This document shows, one piece after another, positions 27,644 through 36,036 of a stretch of DNA of 64,000 bases (the first letter of the stretch is position 1; every line of letters starts with the position of its first letter). Both the position numbers and the translations under genes were made by a program. Source of the DNA: Carboxylicivirga sediminis (lineage in GTDB: Bacteria; Bacteroidota; Bacteroidia; Bacteroidales; Marinilabiliaceae); contig NZ_JAGTAR010000010.1 of the NCBI RefSeq assembly GCF_018156225.1, forward strand, positions 62,001 through 126,000, written 5' to 3'. The notes under the pieces are model-generated. The model was not told the origin of the DNA and searched no databases. It worked only from the letters and a program-made list of their open reading frames with translations.

Positions 27644-30586
27644 TTATAGCTCTATGCCTAGTTGCTTATAAACGTTGGTTAATTGTTGGTTTAGTACCGG
27701 ATCATTGATGGTATCCAAAACCATTTTCACCAATTGGCCTTTTTCAAGCTCCTGCTGAAAGGTGTTGGCTGCAAATTGTTGCTTACGCTGGGGCAAAGCA
27801 GCATACCATAGGAGGTTGTTCAGGTGTCGGCCTAACAGGTAACTGGCATATTGCAGCGCTTTTTCTTCGAGTCCGCACTCAAAGGCTAAATGAACAAGCG
27901 GCAGGTTGCCGGCCACATCAGGGCCAGCCTCAATGGGCAATTCCTTCAGGCTTTTTAAGACGACTGCCTGTGCTTCCTCCATTCTTTTCTGCTCCAGTAA
28001 ATCGGCAGCAAGCAGGTTGCCAATCTGACGGTATTTGATAACATCAAATGTACGACGGCAATAGTGATCGTAATAAGCTAGTGAGCCATCTCCCAGATCA
28101 ATTTTATTTATGAAGGTGTTGAGCAGTTGATCAGTATCGTAAAAGATAGGGGTGTTGTCTTGCTGCCTTTGGGGCACAAGTTTGTAAACCAATCCGTCGT
28201 ACCTTAAATGCTTCTCCAGGCCGTTGAATATTTCCGGGTCGGCACCAATGGTAAAGTAAATGGGGCGTTCCCAATTGTTACTGGCGATTATATCAAGCAG
28301 GGCAATGTCATTTTTATACAACACACGCTTGGGACATTGCCATTTAAGGGTGTCCTTATCATCGTATGGTAGTGTGAAGCGATTAACCGGCGAAAAGTCC
28401 ACCTTCATGCCATTTTGCATGGGTAGTTTCGAAGTTTCCTTGTTGCTTCCAATGAATTGCACAACACTCTGCAAGGGTGCATACTCCGGACTTTGTTCCA
28501 GCAATAATGCGTAGTCAAGGTTGCCTGTTTTGTAGCGTTCCTGTGCGATGCTTAGCGAAGTAGGGGGTGTTTGATTAATGGCACCCGCCAGCTGCTGTAT
28601 GCACCAATCGGCACCCATTAAGCCGTAGTTAATTACTCTAATATCGGTTCTGTAGTCTTCCACTTCCTGCGCATACCAGAGGGGGTAGGTGTCGTTGTCG
28701 CCATAGGTGAACAGAATAGCATTGGGTTCGCAAGAGTTGAGATAGCTTTTGGCCTGCATCAGTGCAAATTCTCTTCCCGAGCGATCATGATCATGGTAAT
28801 TTTGTGTCACCATCAAAAGCGGCACAGCTACAAGCACCAAAATACTTCCCAGTCCCGCCGACAAATAGCTTTTTGTTTTTAAGTAGATGAAATTGATAAC
28901 CGCGAAAGCTCCAAACGCAATGAAAAGGCCAAATGCAAAAAATGAGCCGACAAATGCGTAATCGCGCTCGCGGGGTTCAAATGGTGTTTGATTGAGGTAA
29001 AGGATAATTACCGGTCCGGTCATCAGCATAAGTAAGCCCGTTACGGCCAGGTACTTCTTGCTGTTTTTGCCTTTGTTTATCAGCGACACAATGCCTATTA
29101 AACCCAAAATGAGGGGCAGCATAAAATAGACATTGCGCGATGGATTGCTGACGGACAAGCTGTGTAACTGGCTGCCTTCTATGCTATGGTCAATAAACGG
29201 AATGCCTGTAATCCAGTTGCCTTTCTGAATATCGCCGTGGCTTTGTTCGTCATTCTGGCGCCCGGAAAAATTCCACATGAAATAGCGAATGTACATGTGG
29301 TTGACCTGGTAATTAAAGAAGAAGCGCAGGTTAGTAACGAATGAAGGTTTCTCAGTACTATTAGGATTGGCCCCGGCCCATTGCTGATAGCCGTATTTAT
29401 GAGCAGGGTTGTTGCTATGCATCCTTGGGAAGATGCCACAGCCCTTATCGTCATAATCATAGCTGTCTGATTTTTTATACGATTCGTAGCCTTGACCGCT
29501 TTTGCGATAAGCATCTTTGTATTGCAAATCGCCTGCAGCTGTGTTGTAGTAATGGCCGTATAAAAGTGGATTCTGTGCATACTGTTCGCGGTTCAGAAAA
29601 CTGTCCAGCGAAAAAACGCTTGAAGGATCATTCAGGTTGATAGGTGTATTGGCATCGGCCCGAATAATAATCATGGCATAAGAAGAGTAGCCAATCATAA
29701 ATACCAAGGTACATACCGCCAGCATGTGTTGCCAGTTGTTCTTTTTTAGCGTGGCAAAAACCGCATAAAACAAGCCACCAAACACTATTACAGCAAAGGT
29801 TAATAAGCCCGCGTTAATGGGTAACCCCCAGCTGCTGACCATCAAAATTTCCATTTTACCTGCCAGCCAAAGCCCGTTTTGTATGATGCCAAAAAGTAAA
29901 AGTCCTAATATAGCGCCACCAATGGCCATTGCTTTGGCCAGTAATGCCCACGAGAATGCTTTTTGACGTAATAATATCAGCAATACCAACACCGGAATGA
30001 TAAGCAGGTTTAGCAAGTGAACACCTACGGAAATGCCCATCAGATAGGCAATCAGTACCAGCCAGCGAGTACCCGAGCCTGTTTGGCTATTGGCATCTTC
30101 CCATTTGAGGAATAGCCAGAAACAAAGAGCTGTAAAAAATACAGATAGGGCATATACCTCTGCTTCAACAGCTGAAAACCAGAAGGTGTCAGATACTGCA
30201 AAGGCAAGCGCCCCAATGGCAGCTGAACCAGCAAGTAGTAAATAGCCTTTAAGTGTCTGGGTATGTTGACTAAATAGCTTACGAAGCATGTGCTCAGCCG
30301 AAAAATACAAAAGCATAACCGTTGCACCTGATGCAAAAACCGATAAGATATTGGCTGTATATGCTATTTGAGATGGTTCAAAAGCGAATAGGTTAAAGGC
30401 TTTGCCAAGAATCAGGTAAAAGGGTGCCCCTGGTGGGTGACCGACCTCCATTTTGGCCATGCAGGCGATGAATTCGCCACAGTCCCACAAGCTAACTGTG
30501 GGTGCCATGGTGCTCCAGTACAGGATTGATGATATAATAAAGAGGCTCCAGCCCAATACGAGGTTAAGCTTTTTGGTTGAAATCAT
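27644..30586 (-). CDS. GT117 (DUF2723) family membrane glycosyltransferase, copy 2
   Basis: A 980-residue paralogue of the protein at 21710-24784, with the same layout. It has the TMAPTVSLWDCGEFIACM signature after the first helix, HPPGAPFYLILGKAFNLF, WFSAVEAEVYALSVFF and repeated N-terminal helices. YQVNHMYIRYFMWNFSGRQND follows in the central loop, then QTPFEPRERDYAFVGSFF and YGDNDTYPLWYAQEVEDYRTDIRV in the soluble part. The two proteins share these motifs closely but differ in the C-terminal helical region, suggesting different acceptors. It is preceded by 236 bp that also carry the tRNA promoter on the other strand, so it probably has its own promoter. Substrate unknown. Confidence 0.88.
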   Translation of the reverse strand: MISTKKLNLVLGWSLFIISSILYWSTMAPTVSLWDCGEFIACMAKMEVGHPPGAPFYLILGKAFNLFAFEPSQIAYTANILSVFASGATVMLLYFSAEHMLRKLFSQHTQTLKGYLLLAGSAAIGALAFAVSDTFWFSAVEAEVYALSVFFTALCFWLFLKWEDANSQTGSGTRWLVLIAYLMGISVGVHLLNLLIIPVLVLLILLRQKAFSWALLAKAMAIGGAILGLLLFGIIQNGLWLAGKMEILMVSSWGLPINAGLLTFAVIVFGGLFYAVFATLKKNNWQHMLAVCTLVFMIGYSSYAMIIIRADANTPINLNDPSSVFSLDSFLNREQYAQNPLLYGHYYNTAAGDLQYKDAYRKSGQGYESYKKSDSYDYDDKGCGIFPRMHSNNPAHKYGYQQWAGANPNSTEKPSFVTNLRFFFNYQVNHMYIRYFMWNFSGRQNDEQSHGDIQKGNWITGIPFIDHSIEGSQLHSLSVSNPSRNVYFMLPLILGLIGIVSLINKGKNSKKYLAVTGLLMLMTGPVIILYLNQTPFEPRERDYAFVGSFFAFGLFIAFGAFAVINFIYLKTKSYLSAGLGSILVLVAVPLLMVTQNYHDHDRSGREFALMQAKSYLNSCEPNAILFTYGDNDTYPLWYAQEVEDYRTDIRVINYGLMGADWCIQQLAGAINQTPPTSLSIAQERYKTGNLDYALLLEQSPEYAPLQSVVQFIGSNKETSKLPMQNGMKVDFSPVNRFTLPYDDKDTLKWQCPKRVLYKNDIALLDIIASNNWERPIYFTIGADPEIFNGLEKHLRYDGLVYKLVPQRQQDNTPIFYDTDQLLNTFINKIDLGDGSLAYYDHYCRRTFDVIKYRQIGNLLAADLLEQKRMEEAQAVVLKSLKELPIEAGPDVAGNLPLVHLAFECGLEEKALQYASYLLGRHLNNLLWYAALPQRKQQFAANTFQQELEKGQLVKMVLDTINDPVLNQQLTNVYKQLGIEL

Positions 30587-30763
30587 GATTTCGTGCTATT
30601 TTGTTCTTAAAGATAGTTTTTATCACTGATACTCACTTACTACATCCGGGTGATTGTTTTTATGTATGTAACATCAGTTAAGACTCTATTGGTTGTTGGT
30701 GTCATAAAACTCTCTGAGTCATACAGGCTAACGAATTCAAGCCAATATTTTTGAAAAAATTTC

Positions 30764-30793
30764 TTGCATTGAAAGAAAAACTCTCTATCTTTG
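30764..30793 (+). promoter_or_regulatory. Bacteroidota-type promoter for the tRNA-Gln genes
   Basis: TATCTTTG at 30786-30793 matches the TAnnTTTG -7 element of the Bacteroidota primary sigma factor. A TTG at 30764-30766 lies 19 bases upstream, the right distance for the -33 element. Transcription would start near 30800, about 23 bases before the first tRNA. Confidence 0.72.
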
Positions 30794-30822
30794 CATCGCT
30801 TTTAAAACAAAAGCATGGGAAT

Positions 30823-30893
30823 TGTCTCATGGTGTAATGGTAGCACAACTGGTTTTGGTCCAGTTAGTCAGGGTTCGAATCCTTGTGAGACAA
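30823..30893 (+). tRNA. tRNA-Gln (anticodon TTG), copy 1
   Basis: A 71-nt cloverleaf. The acceptor stem TGTCTCA pairs with TGAGACA, with A as discriminator base. The D arm is GGTGTAATGGTAGCAC. The anticodon stem ACTGG/CCAGT encloses the loop TTTTGGT, with anticodon TTG read from positions 34-36. The T arm has the GGTTCGAATCC loop. CCA is not encoded. The sequence is identical to copy 2. Confidence 0.96.
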
Positions 30894-30899
30894 CAACTT

Positions 30900-30927
30900 A
30901 ACCTCCTGAAAAAGGAGGTTTATTTTT
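30900..30927 (+). terminator. Hairpin between the two tRNA-Gln genes
   Basis: AACCTCCT and AGGAGGTT form a perfect 8-bp stem with a five-base GAAAA loop, followed by TATTTTT. It has the form of an intrinsic terminator. It may instead mark a processing site, since the next tRNA starts only nine bases later and no separate promoter is visible. Confidence 0.7.
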
Positions 30928-30935
30928 GATAAGTT

Positions 30936-31006
30936 TGTCTCATGGTGTAATGGTAGCACAACTGGTTTTGGTCCAGTTAGTCAGGGTTCGAATCCTTGTG
31001 AGACAA
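30936..31006 (+). tRNA. tRNA-Gln (anticodon TTG), copy 2
   Basis: It is identical over all 71 nt to copy 1, with the same acceptor, D, anticodon (TTG) and T arms, and no encoded CCA. The 42-nt spacer has no TAnnTTTG element, so it is probably transcribed from the promoter upstream of copy 1 by read-through of the intervening hairpin. Confidence 0.96.
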
Positions 31007-31013
31007 CGTCCGA

Positions 31014-31047
31014 AACGCTTCTCAATAGATTGGGAGGCGTTTTTTTA
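31014..31047 (+). terminator. Terminator after the tRNA-Gln pair
   Basis: AACGC and GCGTT close a long imperfect stem (through TTCTCAAT and ATTGGGAG) with a short AG loop, followed immediately by a run of seven T residues. This is a normal intrinsic terminator for the tRNA transcript. Confidence 0.8.
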
Positions 31048-31209
31048 TTACTACCATTCTGTTTGTATCTTTTTCTAATAACCTAACTAGAACTCCCAGT
31101 TTTTGCCCTCTTTTATGAACGATTTGTAGAGCGAAGTAATTCGCACGGGGTTCTCTCTAAATTGCCTTCTTTCATCTAAAGTTTTAGCTTAGGCTATTTG
31201 AATTTCTCT

Positions 31210-31296
31210 TTAATAATTGGCAAATTTCAGGTACTCTAAGGGATTGAGCCAATTAATAATGGAATGAGGTAAGGGCTTTAAATGATGGGTTTGGTA
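31210..31296 (-). pseudogene. Possible C-terminal remnant of an integrase-core transposase
   Basis: Read on the minus strand, 31296 to 31210 gives about 28 codons ending in TAA, with LPHSIINWLNPLEYLKF. This resembles the RPHSxLNxxTPxEYL ending of rve-type transposases (IS3/IS481 groups). Nothing upstream continues the frame, because the EF-Ts terminator overlaps it. No inverted repeats were found. The match is short and may be chance. The remainder of the gap from 31048 to 31306 shows no other feature. Confidence 0.3.
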
Positions 31297-31306
31297 TATA
31301 GCAAAA

Positions 31307-31334
31307 AAAAGGGAGCTATTTGCTCCCTTTTATA
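31307..31334 (-). terminator. Terminator of the rplM-rpsI-rpsB-tsf operon
   Basis: Read on the minus strand, AAAAGGGAGC and GCTCCCTTTT form a 10-bp stem around a short AAATA loop and run on into T residues. It lies 20 bp past the tsf stop codon and is the natural 3' end of the ribosomal operon. Confidence 0.88.
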
Positions 31335-31354
31335 TAAAGTAGAATGATTAACTA

Positions 31355-32182
31355 CTAGTTGTTCAAAGTGTAACGTTTGAAGTCAACAGCTTTTAAGCCT
31401 TTGCTTGTATTGTCAAGGTATTGCTTAATAGTTACTTTGTTGTCTTTAACAAACGCTTGCTCCATTAAAGTGTTTTCTTTGAAGAACTTGTTCAGACGAC
31501 CCATTGCAATCTTTTCCAACATTGCTTCTGGTTTACCCTCGTTACGGGCCATGTCTTTACCAATCTCCAATTCTTTCTCTTTAACATCAGCAGGTACACT
31601 GTCGGCGTCAACAGCTACAGGAGCCATTGCGGCAGCCTGCATAGCAACGTCTTTACCAACTTGCTCGTCAATGTCAGCCTGGTTGAAAGCAACCAAAGTA
31701 GCCAACTTGTTACCAGCGTGGATGTAGGCAGTAACTGATTCGGCGCTGATTACTTCGTAAGCAGCTAAATCAAGTTTCTCGCCGATTACACCACTTTGCT
31801 CAGAAACTAACTCAGCAACTGGACGGCCGTTCAATTCTAACGCTTTTAAAGCTTCTAAGTCAGCTGGATTTTCAGCAATTGCCAAATCAAGAATTGTCAT
31901 TGCGAAATCAACATAGCTTTCGTTTTTAGCAACGAAGTCAGTTTCGCAGTTTAATACGATTAACGCACCTCTTTTCTTGTCAGCGGTAACTTTTGCCAAA
32001 ACAACTCCTTCAGTAGCTTCGCGGTCGGCACGCTTGTTAGCGATAGCCTGTCCTTTTTTACGGATGATTTCAACAGCTTTGTCGAAATCGCCTTCAGCTT
32101 CTGTTAGAGCTTTTTTACAATCCATCATACCGGCACCGGTACTTTTTCTTAGTTTGCTTACGTCAGCAGCAGTAATAGCCAT
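31355..32182 (-). CDS. tsf: Elongation factor Ts
   Basis: A 275-residue protein. The N-terminal UBA-like helices contain the family signature SKLRKSTGAGMMDCKKAL (about residues 9-26). It is followed by FDKAVEIIRKKG and, in the core, VLNCETDFVAKNESYVDFA, which includes the TDFV motif that contacts EF-Tu. The C-terminal QAFVKDNKVTIKQYL is also typical. It acts as the guanine nucleotide exchange factor for EF-Tu. It follows rpsB by 39 bp, the usual gene order, and ends just before a strong terminator. Intact. Confidence 0.97.
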   Translation of the reverse strand: MAITAADVSKLRKSTGAGMMDCKKALTEAEGDFDKAVEIIRKKGQAIANKRADREATEGVVLAKVTADKKRGALIVLNCETDFVAKNESYVDFAMTILDLAIAENPADLEALKALELNGRPVAELVSEQSGVIGEKLDLAAYEVISAESVTAYIHAGNKLATLVAFNQADIDEQVGKDVAMQAAAMAPVAVDADSVPADVKEKELEIGKDMARNEGKPEAMLEKIAMGRLNKFFKENTLMEQAFVKDNKVTIKQYLDNTSKGLKAVDFKRYTLNN

Positions 32183-32221
32183 GATATAATTTTTTAAAGT
32201 TGTTAGACAAAAATAATCGAA

Positions 32222-33043
32222 TTACTCGCCTGCAGTTTCTTCTGATGAAGATTCTTTAGCAGGAGCTTCTTCTTTTTTAGCTGCTTCCTTTGCAGGTTCA
32301 GCTTTTTTAGCACGAGCTTTCTTTTCTTTCGATCCTTCGTTGTCTTTCTCTACTTTGCGCTCGCTTAATCCTTCCTGAATAGCCTTAGTCATCACCTCAG
32401 TAATCAGCTCGATAGACTTAGTGGCGTCATCGTTAGCAGGGATTACGAAATCGATTGGTGCTGGATCTGAGTTAGTATCAACGATACCAAATACAGGAAT
32501 ATTCAAACGAATAGCTTCTTTTACAGCAATGTGCTCTTTCATTACGTCAACAACAAACATTGCAGCAGGAAGACGTGTTAAGTCAGCGATAGAACCTAAA
32601 GTTTTATCAAGTTTGGCACGCTGACGGGTAATTTGAAGCCTTTCTCTCTTCGACAAGTTTTTCCACTGACTTGGGTCAGCCATCATTTTGTCGATAGAAG
32701 TCATTTTCTTCACCGCTTTACGAATAGTGGGGAAGTTGGTTAACATACCACCTGGCCAACGCTCAGTAACATAAGGCATGTTTACACCACCAACTTTATC
32801 AGCGATGATTTCTTTAGCTTGCTTTTTAGTAGCTACAAAAAGCACTTTCCGACCCGATTTTGCAATCTGTTTAAGTGCATCAGCAGCTTCGTCGATCTTC
32901 ACAGCAGTTTTGTGAAGGTCTAAAATGTGGATTCCATTGCGCTCCATGAAAATGTAAGGCGCCATGGCTGGGTTCCACTTTCTTTTCAGGTGACCAAAGT
33001 GTACACCTGCTTCCAATAATTCCTCGAAATTAACTCTTGGCAT
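32222..33043 (-). CDS. rpsB: 30S ribosomal protein S2
   Basis: A 273-residue protein beginning MPRVNFEELLEAGVHFGHLKRKWNP (S2 signature split over the start). It continues with YIFMERNGIHILDLHKT, ERWPGGMLTNFPTI and PVFGIVDTNSDP, and is complete to about residue 228. The last 40 residues are a low-complexity Lys/Glu/Ala/Ser tail, as in many Bacteroidota S2 proteins. It binds the 30S head-body junction. It lies 111 bp after rpsI and 39 bp before tsf. Confidence 0.97.
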   Translation of the reverse strand: MPRVNFEELLEAGVHFGHLKRKWNPAMAPYIFMERNGIHILDLHKTAVKIDEAADALKQIAKSGRKVLFVATKKQAKEIIADKVGGVNMPYVTERWPGGMLTNFPTIRKAVKKMTSIDKMMADPSQWKNLSKRERLQITRQRAKLDKTLGSIADLTRLPAAMFVVDVMKEHIAVKEAIRLNIPVFGIVDTNSDPAPIDFVIPANDDATKSIELITEVMTKAIQEGLSERKVEKDNEGSKEKKARAKKAEPAKEAAKKEEAPAKESSSEETAGE

Positions 33044-33154
33044 TGTAATTTTTTTAAAGTTGTTTACTTTCTGTTTAAATCAATCTTCAAGTAGTTCCCC
33101 AATAATACGTTGAGAAGTCTTAAAGATTTAGATACTAAACACACCTGATAAATA

Positions 33155-33541
33155 TTAACGTTTAGAGAACTGGAATCTCTTACGTGCTTTAGGACGACCT
33201 GGCTTCTTACGTTCAACAACACGTGAATCACGAGTCATGAAACCTTCCGCCTTAAGAGCCGGCTTGCTTTCAGCATCAATTTTTACAAGTGCACGGGCAA
33301 TAGCTAAGCGAACTGCTTCAGCCTGTCCCTTGAAACCACCACCATAAAGGTTAACTTTAATGTCGTAGTTGTCAGCAACACCAACGGTGTTTAATGGTTG
33401 TTTTACAATATATTGTAATGTTGCAGCTGGGAAATATTGCGCTAATTCACGCTTATTGATAGTGATATTACCACTTCCCTGGCTCACATAAATACGAGCA
33501 ACAGCCGCTTTTCTTCTACCAATCGCATTAATTACTTCCAT
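33155..33541 (-). CDS. rpsI: 30S ribosomal protein S9
   Basis: A 128-residue protein. VINAIGRRKAAVARIYV at the N-terminus, the middle GGGFKGQAEAVRLAIARALV, and the C-terminal RDSRVVERKKPGRPKARKRFQFSKR with its arginine/lysine tail define S9. The C-terminal tail reaches the P-site tRNA in the ribosome. It follows rplM by 5 bp, as in most bacteria. Intact. Confidence 0.98.
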   Translation of the reverse strand: MEVINAIGRRKAAVARIYVSQGSGNITINKRELAQYFPAATLQYIVKQPLNTVGVADNYDIKVNLYGGGFKGQAEAVRLAIARALVKIDAESKPALKAEGFMTRDSRVVERKKPGRPKARKRFQFSKR

Positions 33542-33546
33542 AGTAC

Positions 33547-34002
33547 TTATTTAATGGCGTTAATATCAATTACTTTAGGTTGTTGAGCTTCGTGCTTGTG
33601 TTCAGTTCCAGTATAAACATATAAGTTTCTGAAAAGCTGACGTCCAAGACGGTTCTTAGGTAGCATACCTTTGATAGCTCTTTCAACTAATCTTTCCGGC
33701 TTTTTAGCGAACATTTCCGCAGGCGTCACGTCGCGACGTCCTCCTGGGTAACCACTATGGTAGAAAAATAAACGCTGGTCCCACTTGTTACCGGTCATTT
33801 TGATTTTGTCTGCGTTTAAGATAATTACATTATCTCCGCAATCTACGTGAGGTGTATAATTTGGCTTATACTTTCCTCTAAGTAGTTTAGCAACTTTTGT
33901 AGCTAAACGACCTAATACCATATCAGCAGCATCTACCACAACCCACTCTTTGTTGGCAGTCGCTTTGTTGGCTGAAATCGTTTTGTAACTTAACGTATCC
34001 AC
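33547..34002 (-). CDS. rplM: 50S ribosomal protein L13 (GTG start)
   Basis: About 151 residues beginning VDTLSYKTISANKAT, the usual N-terminus of Bacteroidota L13. The frame is open upstream to 34071, but that part resembles no L13 protein. GTG at 34000-34002 is therefore chosen, preceded at good distance by AGGAAG. Internal signatures are WVVVDAADMVLGRLATKVAKLL, YTPHVDCGDNVIILNADKI and GMLPKNRLGRQLFRNL. It is an early 23S rRNA-binding protein. It is the first gene of the rplM-rpsI-rpsB-tsf operon. Confidence 0.95.
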   Translation of the reverse strand: MDTLSYKTISANKATANKEWVVVDAADMVLGRLATKVAKLLRGKYKPNYTPHVDCGDNVIILNADKIKMTGNKWDQRLFFYHSGYPGGRRDVTPAEMFAKKPERLVERAIKGMLPKNRLGRQLFRNLYVYTGTEHKHEAQQPKVIDINAIK

Positions 34003-34036
34003 AGTCTTCCTTTTTAAAATTCGACTTATTAATAAA

Positions 34037-34073
34037 CAGTTTGCAAAGGTAGCGCGTTCGAATCGCAACAATC
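34037..34073 (-). promoter_or_regulatory. Promoter of the rplM operon
   Basis: On the minus strand TACCTTTG (34051-34044) matches the TAnnTTTG -7 element of Bacteroidota. TTG triplets at 34071-34069 and 34068-34066 lie 14-17 bases upstream and can serve as the -33 element. Transcription would start near 34037, about 35 bases before the L13 GTG. The rest of the 34074-34272 gap shows no other clear signal. Confidence 0.7.
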
Positions 34074-34272
34074 AGGTCCCACCCCAACTGCCTTGAAACT
34101 GAAGGCCATACCTTTCGGCTCGGATAATAATCGGCCGCAAAATTACTGCTTTTATTTTTATTGTGCTAATTATTTGATTAAAAAAGCACTAATGTTTGCT
34201 GAAATCATTATTAAGGGACAACTTCGTTATTAAATGGTTCATATGTAGTTGGCAGGGATTGATATTTAAACT

Positions 34273-34791
34273 ATGAGGTTAGATGTAGATTTTTTTCGCC
34301 AGGATGTTTTGGTGGTGGCCAGTTCTCTACTGGGTAAGGTGCTGGTTCGACGTTTTAATGACGGCCGGGAAGAACGATTTGTGATTGTTGAAACTGAAGC
34401 GTACCGTGGTGAGGAAGATGGTGCCTGCCATGCCAGTAAAGGAAGAACAAGTCGCACCGAAGTCATGTATCACGAAGGTGGTGTGGTTTATGTCTATTTA
34501 ATTTATGGGATGTATTGGATGTTGAATATTGTTACCGGCCAAAATGATGAACCACAAGCGGTATTAATTCGTGCAGTTAAAAATATAGACGGACCGGGCC
34601 GGGTGGGGAAGGTTCTGCATCTTGACAAAAGCTTTTATGGCGAATCAATTGTCATCTCTTCACGTTTGTGGATCGAAGACTCGAAAGAAATAGTAGCAGG
34701 TACAGTTCGCCGGACCGAGCGAATCGGAATTGATTATGCTCCTGAAGAGTGGCGAAATAAGAAGTGGCGTTTTGAATGGCTGATGCCTTAA
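34273..34791 (+). CDS. DNA-3-methyladenine glycosylase (AAG/MPG family)
   Basis: A 172-residue protein. FFRQDVLVVASSLLGKVLVRRF at the N-terminus, IVETEAYRGEEDGACHAS with the catalytic Glu, RTEVMYHEGGVVYVYLIYGMYWMLNIVTG, and AVLIRAVK..DGPGRVGKVL are all AAG family motifs in order. These enzymes remove alkylated purines in base excision repair. The length is slightly shorter than the usual 190-200 residues because the region before the C-terminal strand is compact, but no motif is missing. Its last four bases overlap the convergent outer-membrane protein gene. Confidence 0.93.
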   Translation: MRLDVDFFRQDVLVVASSLLGKVLVRRFNDGREERFVIVETEAYRGEEDGACHASKGRTSRTEVMYHEGGVVYVYLIYGMYWMLNIVTGQNDEPQAVLIRAVKNIDGPGRVGKVLHLDKSFYGESIVISSRLWIEDSKEIVAGTVRRTERIGIDYAPEEWRNKKWRFEWLMP

Positions 34792-35918
34792 TCAAACTTA
34801 ACTTTCGAAATAAAAAAGTTAGGTGTAAATACCAGGTTAATGCCATAAGAATAGTCAAACTGACTGGCTGGCACATCATAGTATGTTTCTACCATAGCGC
34901 TAAACTTTATCTGCTTCATAAACGTTTTGGTAAAGCTCAATTTTGAAGTAATTAAGTTGCGGTATTCGGTGTAATACCCTGGCTGGTAGTTGGATGTTGA
35001 CTGAAATATAGAATTTCCTTTAGGTGCCAGAAAATTGTGCGCTCGCCAGAAGCCGGTCATTAATGTGCCGTATTTGTAGTTGACCTCTGCTACCGGATAT
35101 ATGGCATTACCATTGGTGAAATCCCAGCCAGATTGAGCAGTGAGATCATGATAAGTAGCAAAATAGGTGGCAATGCCAATGTCTCGGATAAATCCCTCTC
35201 CAATATCGTAGCTCATTTTTAGTCCGGTTGCCAGGTTGGCTAATGATTGCATACGTTCACTATAGTTACTTATCTGTCCTCCTAGATGAGTGGCCACAAG
35301 TTGCCCGGGAATGCTCAAACTGAAATCGCTTTCTGGTTTTGTAAGTGTAAATTCGGTACTCAAACCAGCGGTAAATTTTTCAGGTTTATCATCGCCTAAA
35401 AAGATAAACTGCTCCCAGTCTACCCAGGTGTCCAACCATAGTTTATCAGAGGTATATACAAACTGAAATCCGTTTTCTATGGGGCGTGTATATTGATTTT
35501 CAGGATCGAATAAAGGCTCTATTAATCGGTGGTGTATATCGCCTTTAAGTCCCCCCATTATTAAATCAAGTTTGTCGGTAAGTTTTGTGTGTATAGAAAA
35601 TGTTGGTAGTACTTCTGTGAATTCGTTCATGCCACTGAACTGGATGACATGCACACCTGCCTTTATTCGTAAACGGGAACCTGCATAATAAACCAATGAG
35701 GGTTGGGCTGTGTAACCCATTAGGGTATATCCTTCAATGTAGTTGCCGAAGTATTCGTTGTTTTTAACGAAGTTGTTGTTTTCAAGTCTGAAATACAGGT
35801 TGTTGCCTGCGTTTTCTTTGAATTCAGGATAGTAATATCGCCAGGTTTGGTCAACCTGTGCAAGACTCATACTGCACCAAAATACCACACAACAAAGTAC
35901 ACCAATCCCACGAAACAT
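34788..35918 (-). CDS. Uncharacterised outer-membrane beta-barrel protein
   Basis: A 376-residue protein with a signal peptide (residues 1-20, ending SMSLA). The mature part consists of repeated short amphipathic strands rich in aromatic residues (NLYFRLENNNF, LVYYAGSRLRIKAGVHVIQF, SYGINLVFTPNFFISKVKFD) and ends in Phe-Asp. A phenylalanine near the C-terminus is a normal outer-membrane insertion signal. I do not recognise the family. It stands alone, convergent with the glycosylase (4-bp overlap) and downstream of the LytTR regulator, with no operon partner. Confidence 0.72.
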   Translation of the reverse strand: MFRGIGVLCCVVFWCSMSLAQVDQTWRYYYPEFKENAGNNLYFRLENNNFVKNNEYFGNYIEGYTLMGYTAQPSLVYYAGSRLRIKAGVHVIQFSGMNEFTEVLPTFSIHTKLTDKLDLIMGGLKGDIHHRLIEPLFDPENQYTRPIENGFQFVYTSDKLWLDTWVDWEQFIFLGDDKPEKFTAGLSTEFTLTKPESDFSLSIPGQLVATHLGGQISNYSERMQSLANLATGLKMSYDIGEGFIRDIGIATYFATYHDLTAQSGWDFTNGNAIYPVAEVNYKYGTLMTGFWRAHNFLAPKGNSIFQSTSNYQPGYYTEYRNLITSKLSFTKTFMKQIKFSAMVETYYDVPASQFDYSYGINLVFTPNFFISKVKFD

Positions 35919-36036
35919 TTGCTTAATTAGTTAGATGATTTCCCAATTTTTAAACACTCACCTACTAATACTTTATTGCGATAAAAAAGTTATAAAAAAA
36001 GATAAATTTTTTTAATCGATTTGTTATTTGGAATAA

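Noticed and set aside
34003-34071. N-terminal extension of L13
   Set aside because: The 23 extra codons match no L13 protein, and GTG at 34002 has a good Shine-Dalgarno sequence.
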